64,000 bases of DNA from Allokutzneria sp. A3M-2-11 16. Its GTDB lineage: Bacteria; Actinomycetota; Actinomycetes; Mycobacteriales; Pseudonocardiaceae. The stretch covers positions 1 through 64,000 of the forward strand of contig NZ_JANAVO010000018.1 of NCBI RefSeq assembly GCF_024213555.1. Direction: 5' to 3'. A program made the translations under genes and the position numbers. The notes below the pieces were generated by a model, which ran no database searches, was not told the DNA's origin, and saw only the letters and a program-made list of their open reading frames with translations. This document shows, piece after piece, positions 33,355-41,715 of this stretch; the stretch's first letter is position 1; every line of letters starts with the position of its first letter.

Positions 33355-36300
33355 TCACCCGCCCGCGGCGAGGTCGAACAGGATTCGCATCCGCACCCGG
33401 GCGCTGTCCTCGGCCTGCGGACCCAGGCGGTCGGCGTCCCGGGTGGCCGCCGCGGCGGCGGCGCGGTCCCCGAGCCGGGTGTGCGCCAGGGCCAGCAGCC
33501 GCAGGCTCAGCACCTCCTCCGAGGCCAGGCCGAACCGGGAGAACGTCGCCGCGGTCGACCGCAGCACGGCGAGGGCCTCGCCGTGCCGCCCGGTGCCCAG
33601 CCACACGGCGGCGAGGTCGCGTTGGGTCTGGGCGATCATCAGCGGGCTGCGCATCAGCTCCGCGTAGGCGTGGCTCTCCTCGAACTGCCGCTCGGCCAGG
33701 GCGTGGTTGCCCGCCGCCGCCTCGATGTAGGCGCGGACGTGCAGCAGGTTCGACCGCAGTTCGCTGCGATCGGCGGAGGAGCCCAGCAGCTCCATCGCCT
33801 CGGTCACCCCGGCCCGCGCCTCACGGGGCCTGCCCGCCTGGAGGTACATCCACACCAGCGTGTTCAGCACGATCATCAGCCACCGGTTCTCGCGCGACTT
33901 GCGCGCCAGCACCAGCGCCCGCTCCGAGGTCTCCAGTGCCTCCTCGACGCGGCCGAGCAGGCGCAGCGCGACGGCGCAGTTCTGCATGGAGCACGCCTGG
34001 CCGCCGAACTCGGTGAGCCCGTCGAAGATCCGCACCGCCTCACCGGCCAGGCCCAGCGCCTCCTCCAACCGCCCGAGCCGGATGAGCGTGCCCGCGTAGT
34101 CGTTGAGCACGAACGCCGCGTCCCGCCGCTCTCCCAGCCCCAACAGCGTTGCCGCGCACCGTCTTTGGGTCCGCGCGGCCTGTTCGACGTCCCCGTCCAG
34201 GATGTCGATCCAGGTCATCGCGAACTCCGCCCGCGCGCGCAACCGCTCGTCGCCGAGCAGGCTCAGGTCGTCCAGGCTCGCCGGGACCAGCTCGCGGATC
34301 TCGTCGTTTCCCCCGCACAGCAGGAAGAACCGCACGAGCCGATCGGTCAGCACGACCGCCCGCCGGTGCCATCCCGTCGCCCGCGCGAGGCGGATCAGGT
34401 GGACGAGCAGGCGGCGCTCCGCGGTCAGCCACAGCAGGGGATCGTGCTCCAGCTGCCTGGCCACCCGGGGCAGCGAGCGCACCGTGTCCGCGCCCGCTCT
34501 CGGCTCGAACGGGCCGAACGTGGTCGGCAGCCCGCGATTGGCCAGCTCGGTGAGGTCGATCGCCCGCTCCACCAAGCGAAGCAGCCCGGCGAGCCGGTCA
34601 GCGCCGACGTCCTCCTCGACCGCTCGTTCCTCCGCGAACACCAGGAGCAGGTCGTGGATCCGGTACCTCGGCTCGCCCACCTCGTCCCGCCCGCTCGGTT
34701 CGAGCAGGTTCGCCTCGACCAGCTCCTCCAGCACCGAGTCGGGATCGGCGACGTCGAGCAGCACGGCCACCGTCCACGCGGCGACCTCGCGCGCCCGCAG
34801 CGTTCCCAGCGACCGCAACGCGCGGCGGGCGAGCGCGGACAGGCCGTGGTAGCTGGTCGCGAGGGAGGCGCGCACTTGGAGATCGCTGGTCGTCAGCTCG
34901 TCGAGGCGCCGGTGCGCGTCCTCCAGGCGCTCCGCGAGGTGGGCCAGCGGCAGGTGCGGCCGCGCGGCCAGCCTGCACGCGGCGACGCGCAGCGCCAGCG
35001 GAAGCCCGCCGCAGGCGGCGACGATCCGCGCGGCGCCCTCGGGTTCCTCGTCGACCCGCTCCTCGCCGATGACGCGGCGCAGCAGGTCGTCGGCGGCCGA
35101 GTCGGCGAGCGGGCGCACCGGTTCGGTGAGGGTTCTGGCGAGCCCGCTCAGCCTGCTGCGGCTCGTCACGATCACCGCGCTCCCCGGTGTTCCCGGCAGG
35201 AACGGCCGCACCTGCCCGGCGTCGGCGGCGTCGTCGAGCACGACCAGCACGGAGCGCCCGGCCAGCGCGGCGCGGAACGCCGCCGCCCTCGCCTCCACCC
35301 CCTCGGGCACGGCCGAGGCCGGAACACCAAGGGAGGTAAGGAGATGCCCGAGGAGCTGCCCGGGTCCGACGCCGCGCCCGGATGCCCCCTCCAGCGGCAC
35401 GAACAGCTGACCGTCGCGGTAGACCTCGCTCACCGAGTGCGCGACGTGCACGGCCAGGGCGGACTTGCCCGCGCCGGGATTGCCCGAGAGCACCACGACC
35501 GGGACGACGTCACCCGCCTCGCGCAGGTGCGCCCTGATCGCGTCGGCCTCCGCCTCCCGCCCGGTGAGGTCGGTGACGTCGAGGGGCAGCTGGCGCACCG
35601 GAGCCGCCTTCGGTCCCGGCTCGGCCGATTCTCCTTCTCCGGCAAGGATTTCCGCGTGCAGCCGTTGCAGTTCCGGCCCCGGTTCGGTGCCGAGCTCGTC
35701 GACCAGCACCATCCGGCCCTCGCGGTAGACCTCCAGGGCGACGGCTTGGTCGCCGGAGCGCCACAGCGCGGTCATCAGCAGCGCCCGCAGCCGCTCGCGC
35801 AGCGGGTGCTCCACGACCAGGCGCCGCAGCTCCGAGATCACCTCGGCGTGCCTGCCCATGCGCAGCTCGGCGTCCAGGCACTCCTCCAGCACCAGGACGC
35901 GTTCCGATTGCAGGCGCAGGATTTCGGGCTCCAGCGCGGGGATCACCAGTCCCGCCAGCGGACGCCCGCGCCACTCGGCGAGTGCCTGGCGGAAGTGCCG
36001 GACCGCCAGCTCGAGCTGTCCGAGCCGGGCGGCTTCCCGCCCCGCCGCCACCTCGCTGGCGAACACCAGCGTGTCCAGTCGCCGCGGATCGACCTCCAGC
36101 CGGTAGGAGTGGTCCAGGTGCACCAGCGGTGTGTCCGTGAGCTGCCTGCGCAGCCGGGAGACGTAGGTGTGCAGGTTGGACAGATAGGACTTCGGCGGGT
36201 TCTCCCCCCACAGCGCGTCGACCAGTTCGTCGAGCGACACCGCGCGGTTGGCGTGGAAGAGCAGCACCGCCAACAGGGTCCGCGGTTGAACACCAGTCAG

Positions 36301-36360
36301 CGAAACCGGCTCCCCTGCGGAGGTCCACACGGCCAGAGGGCCCAGAACGCTGTAGTGCAC
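33355..36360 (-). CDS. SARP-type regulator with NB-ARC and TPR domains (third copy)
   Basis: 1001 residues from GTG 36360, preceded by GGGAG and matching the start of family winged helices ('VHYSVLGPLAVWTSAG'). Winged helix and BTAD to about 250, NB-ARC with P-loop 'GNPGAGKSALA' near 291 and 'SVLVVLDDAADAGQV', then TPR repeats. It is more distant from the other two SARPs of the window than they are from each other. It follows the FAD oxidase gene by 34 bp on the same strand. Targets unknown. Confidence 0.9.
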   Translation of the reverse strand: MHYSVLGPLAVWTSAGEPVSLTGVQPRTLLAVLLFHANRAVSLDELVDALWGENPPKSYLSNLHTYVSRLRRQLTDTPLVHLDHSYRLEVDPRRLDTLVFASEVAAGREAARLGQLELAVRHFRQALAEWRGRPLAGLVIPALEPEILRLQSERVLVLEECLDAELRMGRHAEVISELRRLVVEHPLRERLRALLMTALWRSGDQAVALEVYREGRMVLVDELGTEPGPELQRLHAEILAGEGESAEPGPKAAPVRQLPLDVTDLTGREAEADAIRAHLREAGDVVPVVVLSGNPGAGKSALAVHVAHSVSEVYRDGQLFVPLEGASGRGVGPGQLLGHLLTSLGVPASAVPEGVEARAAAFRAALAGRSVLVVLDDAADAGQVRPFLPGTPGSAVIVTSRSRLSGLARTLTEPVRPLADSAADDLLRRVIGEERVDEEPEGAARIVAACGGLPLALRVAACRLAARPHLPLAHLAERLEDAHRRLDELTTSDLQVRASLATSYHGLSALARRALRSLGTLRAREVAAWTVAVLLDVADPDSVLEELVEANLLEPSGRDEVGEPRYRIHDLLLVFAEERAVEEDVGADRLAGLLRLVERAIDLTELANRGLPTTFGPFEPRAGADTVRSLPRVARQLEHDPLLWLTAERRLLVHLIRLARATGWHRRAVVLTDRLVRFFLLCGGNDEIRELVPASLDDLSLLGDERLRARAEFAMTWIDILDGDVEQAARTQRRCAATLLGLGERRDAAFVLNDYAGTLIRLGRLEEALGLAGEAVRIFDGLTEFGGQACSMQNCAVALRLLGRVEEALETSERALVLARKSRENRWLMIVLNTLVWMYLQAGRPREARAGVTEAMELLGSSADRSELRSNLLHVRAYIEAAAGNHALAERQFEESHAYAELMRSPLMIAQTQRDLAAVWLGTGRHGEALAVLRSTAATFSRFGLASEEVLSLRLLALAHTRLGDRAAAAAATRDADRLGPQAEDSARVRMRILFDLAAGG

Positions 36361-36394
36361 GACATCTCCCGGCGAGCCTGATGGGAGGCGTTGT

Positions 36395-37990
36395 CTACCA
36401 GGGAGAACCGGTGTTCGACAAAAGGACGCCAGGGTTGAGCACCCAGGCCGGGTCGAGCGCGGACTTGGCGGCGGCCAGGGCCGCGGCGAACGGTTCCGGC
36501 CGCTGCTGGTCGTACCACGAGCGGTGATCACGGCCGACCGCGTGGTGGTGGGTGATCGTCCCGCCCTGCGCGAAGATCGCCTCCGACACCGCCGCCTTGA
36601 CCTCGTCCCATTGCGCGACAGTGCTTCCCCACCGCCCGGCGGCGTAGACACCGAAGTACGGAGCGGGCCCGTCCGGGTAGACGTGGGTGAACCGGCAGGT
36701 GACGACTCCGACGCCGCAGACCTCGGCGATCGCGTTCCGAGCCGCCGTCATGACCGCGGAGTGCAAGGCGGGGAAGCGATCCCACGTGCAGGCCGTCTCG
36801 AACGTCTCGACGACGACGCCGACGCGGGCCAGGGCGTCGCGCTGATAAGGCATGCGCAGGAACGAAGAGCGCCACTCCGCGGAAGTGCCGGTCTTCTCCG
36901 CGGCGGTGCCACCGTGATCGCGGCACAGCTCGATCGCCCGCGCCAGCGGAGCTTCCACGGGGTGGTCGGCCGACTCGAACCCGAGGATCAGCACGCCACC
37001 GCTGACGCTCACCCCGGCGTTGAGGAAAGACTCCGCGGCGTCGAGCAACCGGCAGTTCGACGGGTGCAGTCCGGCTTGCGCGATCGCCCGCGTGGCCGCC
37101 ACCGCGCTGTCGTAGTCGGCGAAGTGCACCGACGCGCCTGCCTTGTGCCGCGGCCGATCCTGCAACCGCATCCACGCCTCGGTGATCACGCCCAATGTGC
37201 CTTCGGAGCCGAGGAACACGCGATCCGGCGAGGGGCCCGCACCGGACCCGGGCAGGCGACGGGACTCGCTCACGCCAACGGGGGTGACCACGCGCATCGA
37301 CTCGACGAGGTCGTCGATGTGGGTGTACAGCGTGGCGAAGTGCCCGCCCGCCCGCGTGGCCAGCCACCCGCCGAGCGTGGAGAACTCGAAAGACTGCGGG
37401 AAGTGCCGCAGCGTCAGGGAATGCGGCCGCAGCTGGTTTTCCAGGTGTGGACCGAACACCCCGGCCTCGATCCGCGCCGCGCGGCTCACGGTGTCGACCT
37501 CGATCACGCGGTCGAGCCTGGACAGGTCGAGCGAAACCGCTCCGGGGTAGTCCGCGCACCGCGGCTCGACTCCCCCGACGACCGAGCTGCCGCCGCCGTA
37601 GGGGATGACCGCGAGACCCGCGCGGCCACACCAGTCCAGCACGTCGATCACGTGCTGCTCCGTCTCCGGCCGCACCACCAGATCCGGGACGTGCCGGAGT
37701 TCGCCGTGCAGGTTGCGCACCACATCGCGGAACGCTTTGCCGTGGGCGTGCGCCGCCCGATCCACCGCGTCGTCGGAACACAGTCCCGCCAAGGCGTTCG
37801 GCGGGTGCACGCGCGTCGCGGGCAACGCGAGCTGGCGCGGATCGGGAGGCTGGTGGTCGGTGAGGTCCTGTCCCGGCAGCAGCGCCGCCACGCGCTCGAC
37901 CAGCGCGGCGCGTTCAGCTCCCGCGACCGCGTCCTCGGCATAGCCCCAGCCCCACCACGACCGCGTCTTCGCCTCCGTCACCGTGGTCAC
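36395..37990 (-). CDS. FAD-binding oxidase/dehydrogenase, AGPS-like
   Basis: 531 residues from GTG 37990 (a second GTG lies three codons on). It opens with 'RSWWGWGYAEDAV', common in alkyldihydroxyacetonephosphate-synthase-like proteins. The FAD_binding_4 domain (about 100-290) has 'VIPYGGGSSVVGGVEP' and 'GHFATLYTHIDDLVES' around the flavin site; the C-terminal FAD-oxidase domain ends with 'HHHAVGRDHRSWYDQQRPEP', where conserved histidines line the active site. It may oxidise a 2-hydroxy acid or make an ether lipid. The partner gene downstream is the SARP. Confidence 0.88.
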   Translation of the reverse strand: MTTVTEAKTRSWWGWGYAEDAVAGAERAALVERVAALLPGQDLTDHQPPDPRQLALPATRVHPPNALAGLCSDDAVDRAAHAHGKAFRDVVRNLHGELRHVPDLVVRPETEQHVIDVLDWCGRAGLAVIPYGGGSSVVGGVEPRCADYPGAVSLDLSRLDRVIEVDTVSRAARIEAGVFGPHLENQLRPHSLTLRHFPQSFEFSTLGGWLATRAGGHFATLYTHIDDLVESMRVVTPVGVSESRRLPGSGAGPSPDRVFLGSEGTLGVITEAWMRLQDRPRHKAGASVHFADYDSAVAATRAIAQAGLHPSNCRLLDAAESFLNAGVSVSGGVLILGFESADHPVEAPLARAIELCRDHGGTAAEKTGTSAEWRSSFLRMPYQRDALARVGVVVETFETACTWDRFPALHSAVMTAARNAIAEVCGVGVVTCRFTHVYPDGPAPYFGVYAAGRWGSTVAQWDEVKAAVSEAIFAQGGTITHHHAVGRDHRSWYDQQRPEPFAAALAAAKSALDPAWVLNPGVLLSNTGSPW

Positions 37991-38124
37991 GCTAGTGCCG
38001 GTTCCCGCGTCTTCAAGTACCACCAACCCACTTCCAGGCAGTCGCCAACCGCCACAAACCCGACAGCGCACGCGAGGTCGGAGGCGACGTCCCGTAAACG
38101 GTCAGCAGCGATCCCGCCACCACC

Positions 38125-38240
38125 TACGCTCCCCCACCCCCCTCATCCACCCCCACGACATCAGCGTCGGCAGCCCCGAGAACCCCGTTTCGTACTCATA
38201 ACGGGGTCACCGAAATCCCGCTATGAGTACGAAACGGGAA
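38125..38240 (+). repeat. palindromic repeat element, copy 4 (degenerate ORF)
   Basis: Palindrome arms CCCGTTTCGTACTCATA (38184-38200) and TATGAGTACGAAACGGG (38222-38238) are 17 bp and perfect, the longest of the family. The inner CGGG/CCCG stem is kept but the GAGCGCTC core is replaced. Upstream, ACCACCTACGCT (TACGCT 38125-38130) matches the promoter part of other copies, but the start codon is lost (CCC at 38137). It sits between divergent genes. The rest of the gap 38241-38429 holds nothing that I recognise. Confidence 0.75.
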
Positions 38241-38429
38241 ATGCGGCGCCGAGCCCAAGGGGGGTTGGGGGCGGTTGACGATCGTCGCAGGCGGGGTTCG
38301 CTGGACTTGAAGACGCACCAACCTCGGCGGGCACAGGTTTCGGCGGCGTCGCGGGGGCAGTGCGACCGCGTTGGTTTGCGCGGTCGAACTCGGCGCCCTT
38401 CCCTTTCCCCGCGTGATCCGCGATGGTCT

Positions 38430-38442
38430 TTAGCAAAGCTAA
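38430..38442. promoter_or_regulatory. palindrome TTAGCAAAGCTAA before PIG-L gene
   Basis: TTAGC-AAA-GCTAA is a perfect 13-nt inverted repeat ending 1 nt before the AGAAGGAG ribosome-binding site of the gene at 38455. It is AT-rich in a GC-rich background and well placed for a repressor that would control the PIG-L/epimerase pair. Confidence 0.45.
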
Positions 38443-38454
38443 GAAGGAGATCCC

Positions 38455-39147
38455 GTGCGGTTGATGGTGTTCGCACCGCATCCCGATGACGACCTCATCG
38501 GGTGCGGAGGCATGCTGATCAAGGCGGTGCGCGCAGGCTGGTCGGTCCGGGTGGTCTACCTGACCAACGGTGAGGCGGGTGGAACCCGGGTGCGCCCCGA
38601 GGAGCTGGCCGAGACCCGTGTCGGGGAGGCACGGGCGGCCGCGGGCTCGATCGGCGTCACCGACCTGGTCTTCCTCGGGCAGCCGGACGGAACGCTGCGG
38701 CAGACGCCGGACCTGCTCGTCCAGCTGATCAACCAGCTGCGGATCTGGCGGCCCACCACCGTGTGCGCTCCGCACCGCCACGACGCCCATCCCGACCACA
38801 TCGCCACCCACGACGTGGTCGCGCAGGCGGTCGCCTCCGCGGCCGGGCCGTGGTTCCCCGAGGCCGTCCCCCAGCGCTGGCAGGTGCCCACGGTGCTCGC
38901 CTACGAGGTCTGGACCCCGATCCGGCACGTGGCGTACCTCGAAGACATCACCGAGGTCTACGACGACAAGCTCCAAGCGTTGCGGATGCACCGGTCCCAG
39001 CTGAGCTCCTTCTCCTACGACGATCTCGTCGGCGGGCTCGCCACCTACCGCGGAACCGCGCTCGGCACGGGACGCCGCGCGGAGGCGTTCGAGGTCCTCC
39101 GCCTCGGCGGCCCACTGATCACGTCACCCGGGACTGCTGACAGGTGA
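38455..39147 (+). CDS. PIG-L family N-acetylglucosaminyl deacetylase
   Basis: 230 residues from GTG 38455 (AAGGAG 8 nt before). Zinc-site motifs are complete: 'FAPHPDDDLIGCGG' (residues 6-19) and 'HDAHPDHIATHDVV' (about residue 109), the LmbE/PIG-L pattern of MshB, Mca and BshB. It would remove an acetyl group from a GlcNAc-containing substrate. It overlaps the downstream UDP-GlcNAc 2-epimerase by 4 nt (GTGA), so the pair should act in one sugar pathway. The exact substrate is not known. Confidence 0.92.
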   Translation: MRLMVFAPHPDDDLIGCGGMLIKAVRAGWSVRVVYLTNGEAGGTRVRPEELAETRVGEARAAAGSIGVTDLVFLGQPDGTLRQTPDLLVQLINQLRIWRPTTVCAPHRHDAHPDHIATHDVVAQAVASAAGPWFPEAVPQRWQVPTVLAYEVWTPIRHVAYLEDITEVYDDKLQALRMHRSQLSSFSYDDLVGGLATYRGTALGTGRRAEAFEVLRLGGPLITSPGTADR

Positions 39148-40286
39148 ACGAGAAGATCCTCTTGGTGACCGGCACGAGGTCCGAGTCCGTGAAGCTGGCG
39201 CCCGTCGCCCTGGCGATGCGCGACGATCCGCGGACCACGCCCGTCATCGTGAACAGCGGACAGCACGAGCGCGGTGTCGCCGAGACGCTCGGCGTCTTCG
39301 GCCTCGCACCGGATGTTGTCCTGCGGCCACGACGAAATACCGGCGGTCAGGGCGAACTGGTCACCGCCGTCGCCAACGAACTGGACGCGGTGCTGACGGC
39401 TCACGCGCCCGCGGCCGTGCTCGTCCAGGGCGACACCGCCACCGGACTCGCCGCCGCACTCGCCGCGTTCTGGCGGCGAATCCCCATCGTGCACTTGGAA
39501 GCGGGGCTGCGCACACGACGGCTGGACGCGCCGTTCCCGGAAGAGGGCAACCGGCAGATGATCGCGCGGATCGCCTCGTTGCACCTCGCTCCCACCTCGG
39601 CCGCCGCAGCCGAACTCCAAGCGGAAAGCCTTGCCTCGCAAGACATTGTCGTCACCGGCAACACCGTCTTCGACGCGCTGGACCACGTCAGCCGCACCGC
39701 GGGCCCGACACCGGGGCTGAGGGTGAGCCGTGCCGACGACGAACTCCGCCTGGGACGGCGGCTGGTCGTCGCGACCGCGCACCGCCGGGAGTCCTGGGGT
39801 CAGCCGCTGCGCCAGATCCTCTCCGGCATCCTCGGCATCGCCGAGGACCACCCCGACGTGCTCGTGCTCTTTCCCGTGCACCCCAATCCCGCGCTCGTCG
39901 AAGAGGTTCTTCCGGTGCTCGGCGGCCATCCGCGGATCATGCTGACCCCGGCCCTGTCCTATCCCGACATGGTGTGGGCGCTACGGCACGCCGCGCTCGT
40001 GGTCTCCGATTCCGGTGGACTCCAAGAGGAATCCGCGATCGTCGGCGTGCCGATGCTGGTGACCCGCGAGGCCACCGAGCGCCCAGAGTCTATTGTGGAC
40101 GGACAGGCGACGTTGGTCGGCGCCGATACCGGGCTGATCCGCGCCACGGCGAGGGCCCGGCTGGCCGAGCGCGCGAATCCCCGACCGGTGCGCGGTTCCC
40201 ACGCCGCCCCCAAGGTGGTCGAGGCCGTACTGGGGATGCTGCGCCGCCCTGATCAGGTTGCGCTCAGCGGGTGCCCGAGGCGATGA
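39144..40286 (+). CDS. wecB: UDP-N-acetylglucosamine 2-epimerase
   Basis: 380 residues. 'LLVTGTRSESVKLAPVALAM', 'PAAVLVQGDTATGLAAALAA', 'IPIVHLEAGLRT', 'PFPEEGNRQMIARIA', 'TAHRRESWGQPL' and 'ALVVSDSGGLQEESAIVGVP' are the sequence landmarks of WecB/MnaA enzymes (GT-B fold), which interconvert UDP-GlcNAc and UDP-ManNAc. Coupling with the PIG-L deacetylase suggests a modified amino-sugar for a glycan or antibiotic (inference). Its end overlaps the convergent methyltransferase gene by 23 bp. Confidence 0.93.
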   Translation: MNEKILLVTGTRSESVKLAPVALAMRDDPRTTPVIVNSGQHERGVAETLGVFGLAPDVVLRPRRNTGGQGELVTAVANELDAVLTAHAPAAVLVQGDTATGLAAALAAFWRRIPIVHLEAGLRTRRLDAPFPEEGNRQMIARIASLHLAPTSAAAAELQAESLASQDIVVTGNTVFDALDHVSRTAGPTPGLRVSRADDELRLGRRLVVATAHRRESWGQPLRQILSGILGIAEDHPDVLVLFPVHPNPALVEEVLPVLGGHPRIMLTPALSYPDMVWALRHAALVVSDSGGLQEESAIVGVPMLVTREATERPESIVDGQATLVGADTGLIRATARARLAERANPRPVRGSHAAPKVVEAVLGMLRRPDQVALSGCPRR

Positions 40287-40974
40287 CGACCGGGGCCATG
40301 CCGAAGAAGCGGCCGCGCTCGTCCCGGTCGAGCTGATCGGCGAGCCAGGACGCGCCGTCGGCATCGTTGGACGCGCGGCGCAGCAGGTGCATCATCACGC
40401 CCGCCTCGGTGAACACCGCCAGCCGTCCCTCCACCTCGACATCGCGGAAACCCGCGTCCAGCAACAGGTTCCGCGAGCTGCGCGCGATCATGGGATGCGG
40501 GATGCCCTCGGCGAGCGCGGCCAGCAGGCGGCGGGTCAGCGCCGGATCGTCGGAGTCCACGGCGATCCCGCCCCAGTCCTGGCCCAGCACCACGATCCGC
40601 CCGCCCGGCGCCAGCACCCTGGCCGCCTCGGCGAGCGCGGCCACCGGGTCGGTCATGGCGTGCAGCACCTTGTCGGCCCGGTACCCGCGCAGCGAACCGT
40701 CCGCGTGCAGCAGCGCCTCCGCCGGGCCCAGGTGGAACTCCGCCCCCGGATAGCGCCGCCGGGCGAGCCCGATCATCTCCGGGCTCGGGTCCAGTCCCTC
40801 CGCCGCCACCCCGAGCGCGGCGAGTTCGGCCACCGCCAGCCCGGCGCCGCAGCCCACGTCGAGCACGGCCTCCCCCGCTCCGGCACCCAGCAGTTCGTAG
40901 GAGCGCCGCCGGAGGTCCACCGCCTCGGGCATCGCGTCGAGCCGGTCGAGTGCGTGAATCAAGTCGTTGACCAT
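40264..40974 (-). CDS. SAM-dependent methyltransferase, MerR-controlled
   Basis: 236 residues. The start at 40974 (MVNDLIHALDRL) is preferred over ATG 40995 because a MerR-type promoter places transcription on this codon. Class I motifs: 'VLDVGCGAGLAVAELAALGV', 'EGLDPSPEMIGLARRRY', 'YRADKVLHAMTDPVAALAEA' and 'LAPGGRIVVLG'; the fold is that of UbiE-like methyltransferases. It is divergent from the MerR gene with starts 27 bp apart. It may methylate or detoxify the inducer of the MerR protein (inference). Confidence 0.88.
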   Translation of the reverse strand: MVNDLIHALDRLDAMPEAVDLRRRSYELLGAGAGEAVLDVGCGAGLAVAELAALGVAAEGLDPSPEMIGLARRRYPGAEFHLGPAEALLHADGSLRGYRADKVLHAMTDPVAALAEAARVLAPGGRIVVLGQDWGGIAVDSDDPALTRRLLAALAEGIPHPMIARSSRNLLLDAGFRDVEVEGRLAVFTEAGVMMHLLRRASNDADGASWLADQLDRDERGRFFGMAPVVIASGTR

Positions 40975-40980
40975 GCGTCG

Positions 40981-41011
40981 AGCGTGCAATTTCATGTCGA
41001 CATGAAGTCAA
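40981..41011 (-). promoter_or_regulatory. MerR-type promoter/operator (19-bp spacer, 16-bp palindrome)
   Basis: On the minus strand: -35 TTGACT (41011-41006), a 19-bp spacer, -10-like CACGCT (40986-40981), then 6 nt to ATG 40974. The perfect palindrome TTCATGTCGACATGAA (40991-41006) overlaps the end of the -35 box and fills the spacer, with the same geometry as the SoxR site of soxS. The MerR start codon (41002) is itself inside the palindrome, so the protein should also control its own gene. Confidence 0.75.
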
Positions 41012-41382
41012 GCATCACCATCGGGGAACTCGCCGCGCGCTTCGGGCTGGCCACGCACGTGCTGCGGCACTGGGAGTCGATGGGGCTGCTCGAACCGTCC
41101 CGGCAGTCCGGCGGGCACCGCAGGTACGGCGAGCACGACCTGGAGCGCGTGATGTTCATCCTCAAGGCCAAGGAGGTCGGCCTGAGCCTGGAGGACATGC
41201 GCGAGTTCCTGCGCGCGCCCGCGGGCGCCGATCGCGTCGCCCTGCTCAGGGACCAGCAGGCCCGGCTCGAAGAACGGGTCCGCGCCGCCCAGGAAGCACT
41301 GGAACTGCTCGCGCACGTGTTGCGGTGCGAGCACCACGACGTCATGCAGTGCCCGAACTTCCGGGCGATGCTGCACAACTAG
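41002..41382 (+). CDS. MerR-family regulator
   Basis: 126 residues from ATG 41002. 'ITIGELAARFGLATHVLRHW', then 'ESMGLLEPSRQSGGHRRYGE', is the MerR winged helix (1-70); a long dimer helix follows ('ALLRDQQARLEERVRAAQEA'); the short C-terminus 'HVLRCEHHDVMQCPNFRAML' carries two cysteines and two histidines that could bind a metal or thiol-reactive ligand. It should twist the divergent 19-bp-spaced promoter at 40981-41011. Effector unknown. Confidence 0.92.
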   Translation: MKSSITIGELAARFGLATHVLRHWESMGLLEPSRQSGGHRRYGEHDLERVMFILKAKEVGLSLEDMREFLRAPAGADRVALLRDQQARLEERVRAAQEALELLAHVLRCEHHDVMQCPNFRAMLHN

Positions 41383-41463
41383 CTCCGCGCCCGCGCCCCC
41401 CACGCAGCCCCCAACGACCGCACGCCCCCCGTCCCCTCCCCCACAACATCACCACCGCAGCCC

Positions 41464-41600
41464 AAAATCCCGTTTCGTACTCAAAACGGGTTTTTGGAGC
41501 GCTCTTTTTCCCGTTATGAGTACGAAACGGGGTTCTCTAGACCGCGCGCGCCGTGGATGGGGTGGACGGGCGGATGAGGGGCATGGCCACAGTTTACTTG
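41464..41600 (-). repeat. palindromic repeat element, copy 5
   Basis: On the minus strand: CACACCAAG-TAAACT (41596-41591), ATG 41584 after 6 nt, 15-codon ORF, TCTAGAGAACC, then palindrome arms CCCGTTTCGTACTC (complement of 41518-41531) and GAGTACGAAACGGG (complement of 41469-41482), with CGGG/CCCG and GAGCGCTC inside. It lies between the convergent MerR and AlkB genes. Confidence 0.85.
41537..41584 (-). CDS. leaderless 15-codon ORF of repeat copy 5
   Basis: MPLIRPSTPSTARAV then TAG, with ATG 6 nt after TAAACT. Same length and stop as the ORFs of copies 1, 3, 6 and 7. No direct evidence of translation. Confidence 0.42.
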   Translation of the reverse strand: MPLIRPSTPSTARAV

Positions 41601-41670
41601 GTGTGCGGAGTGCTGGGAGGACTTGCAGGAAGCGGCCTAGGTCTGCGGCCGCGTCTCCGTCGGGACCACC

Positions 41671-41715
41671 TGAACGAGTCATTGGGGCGGCTCAGCGCAC
41701 CGAATGACTCATTCA
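41671..41715 (-). terminator. inverted repeat with AATGACTCATT arms after AlkB-like gene
   Basis: TGAACGAGTCATTGG (41671-41685) pairs with CCGAATGACTCATTCA (41700-41715) with two defects. The right arm includes the AlkB-like stop codon, so the site is a likely terminator; the core TGAATGACTCATTCGG is also nearly palindromic by itself and could be a protein site. Confidence 0.5.
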
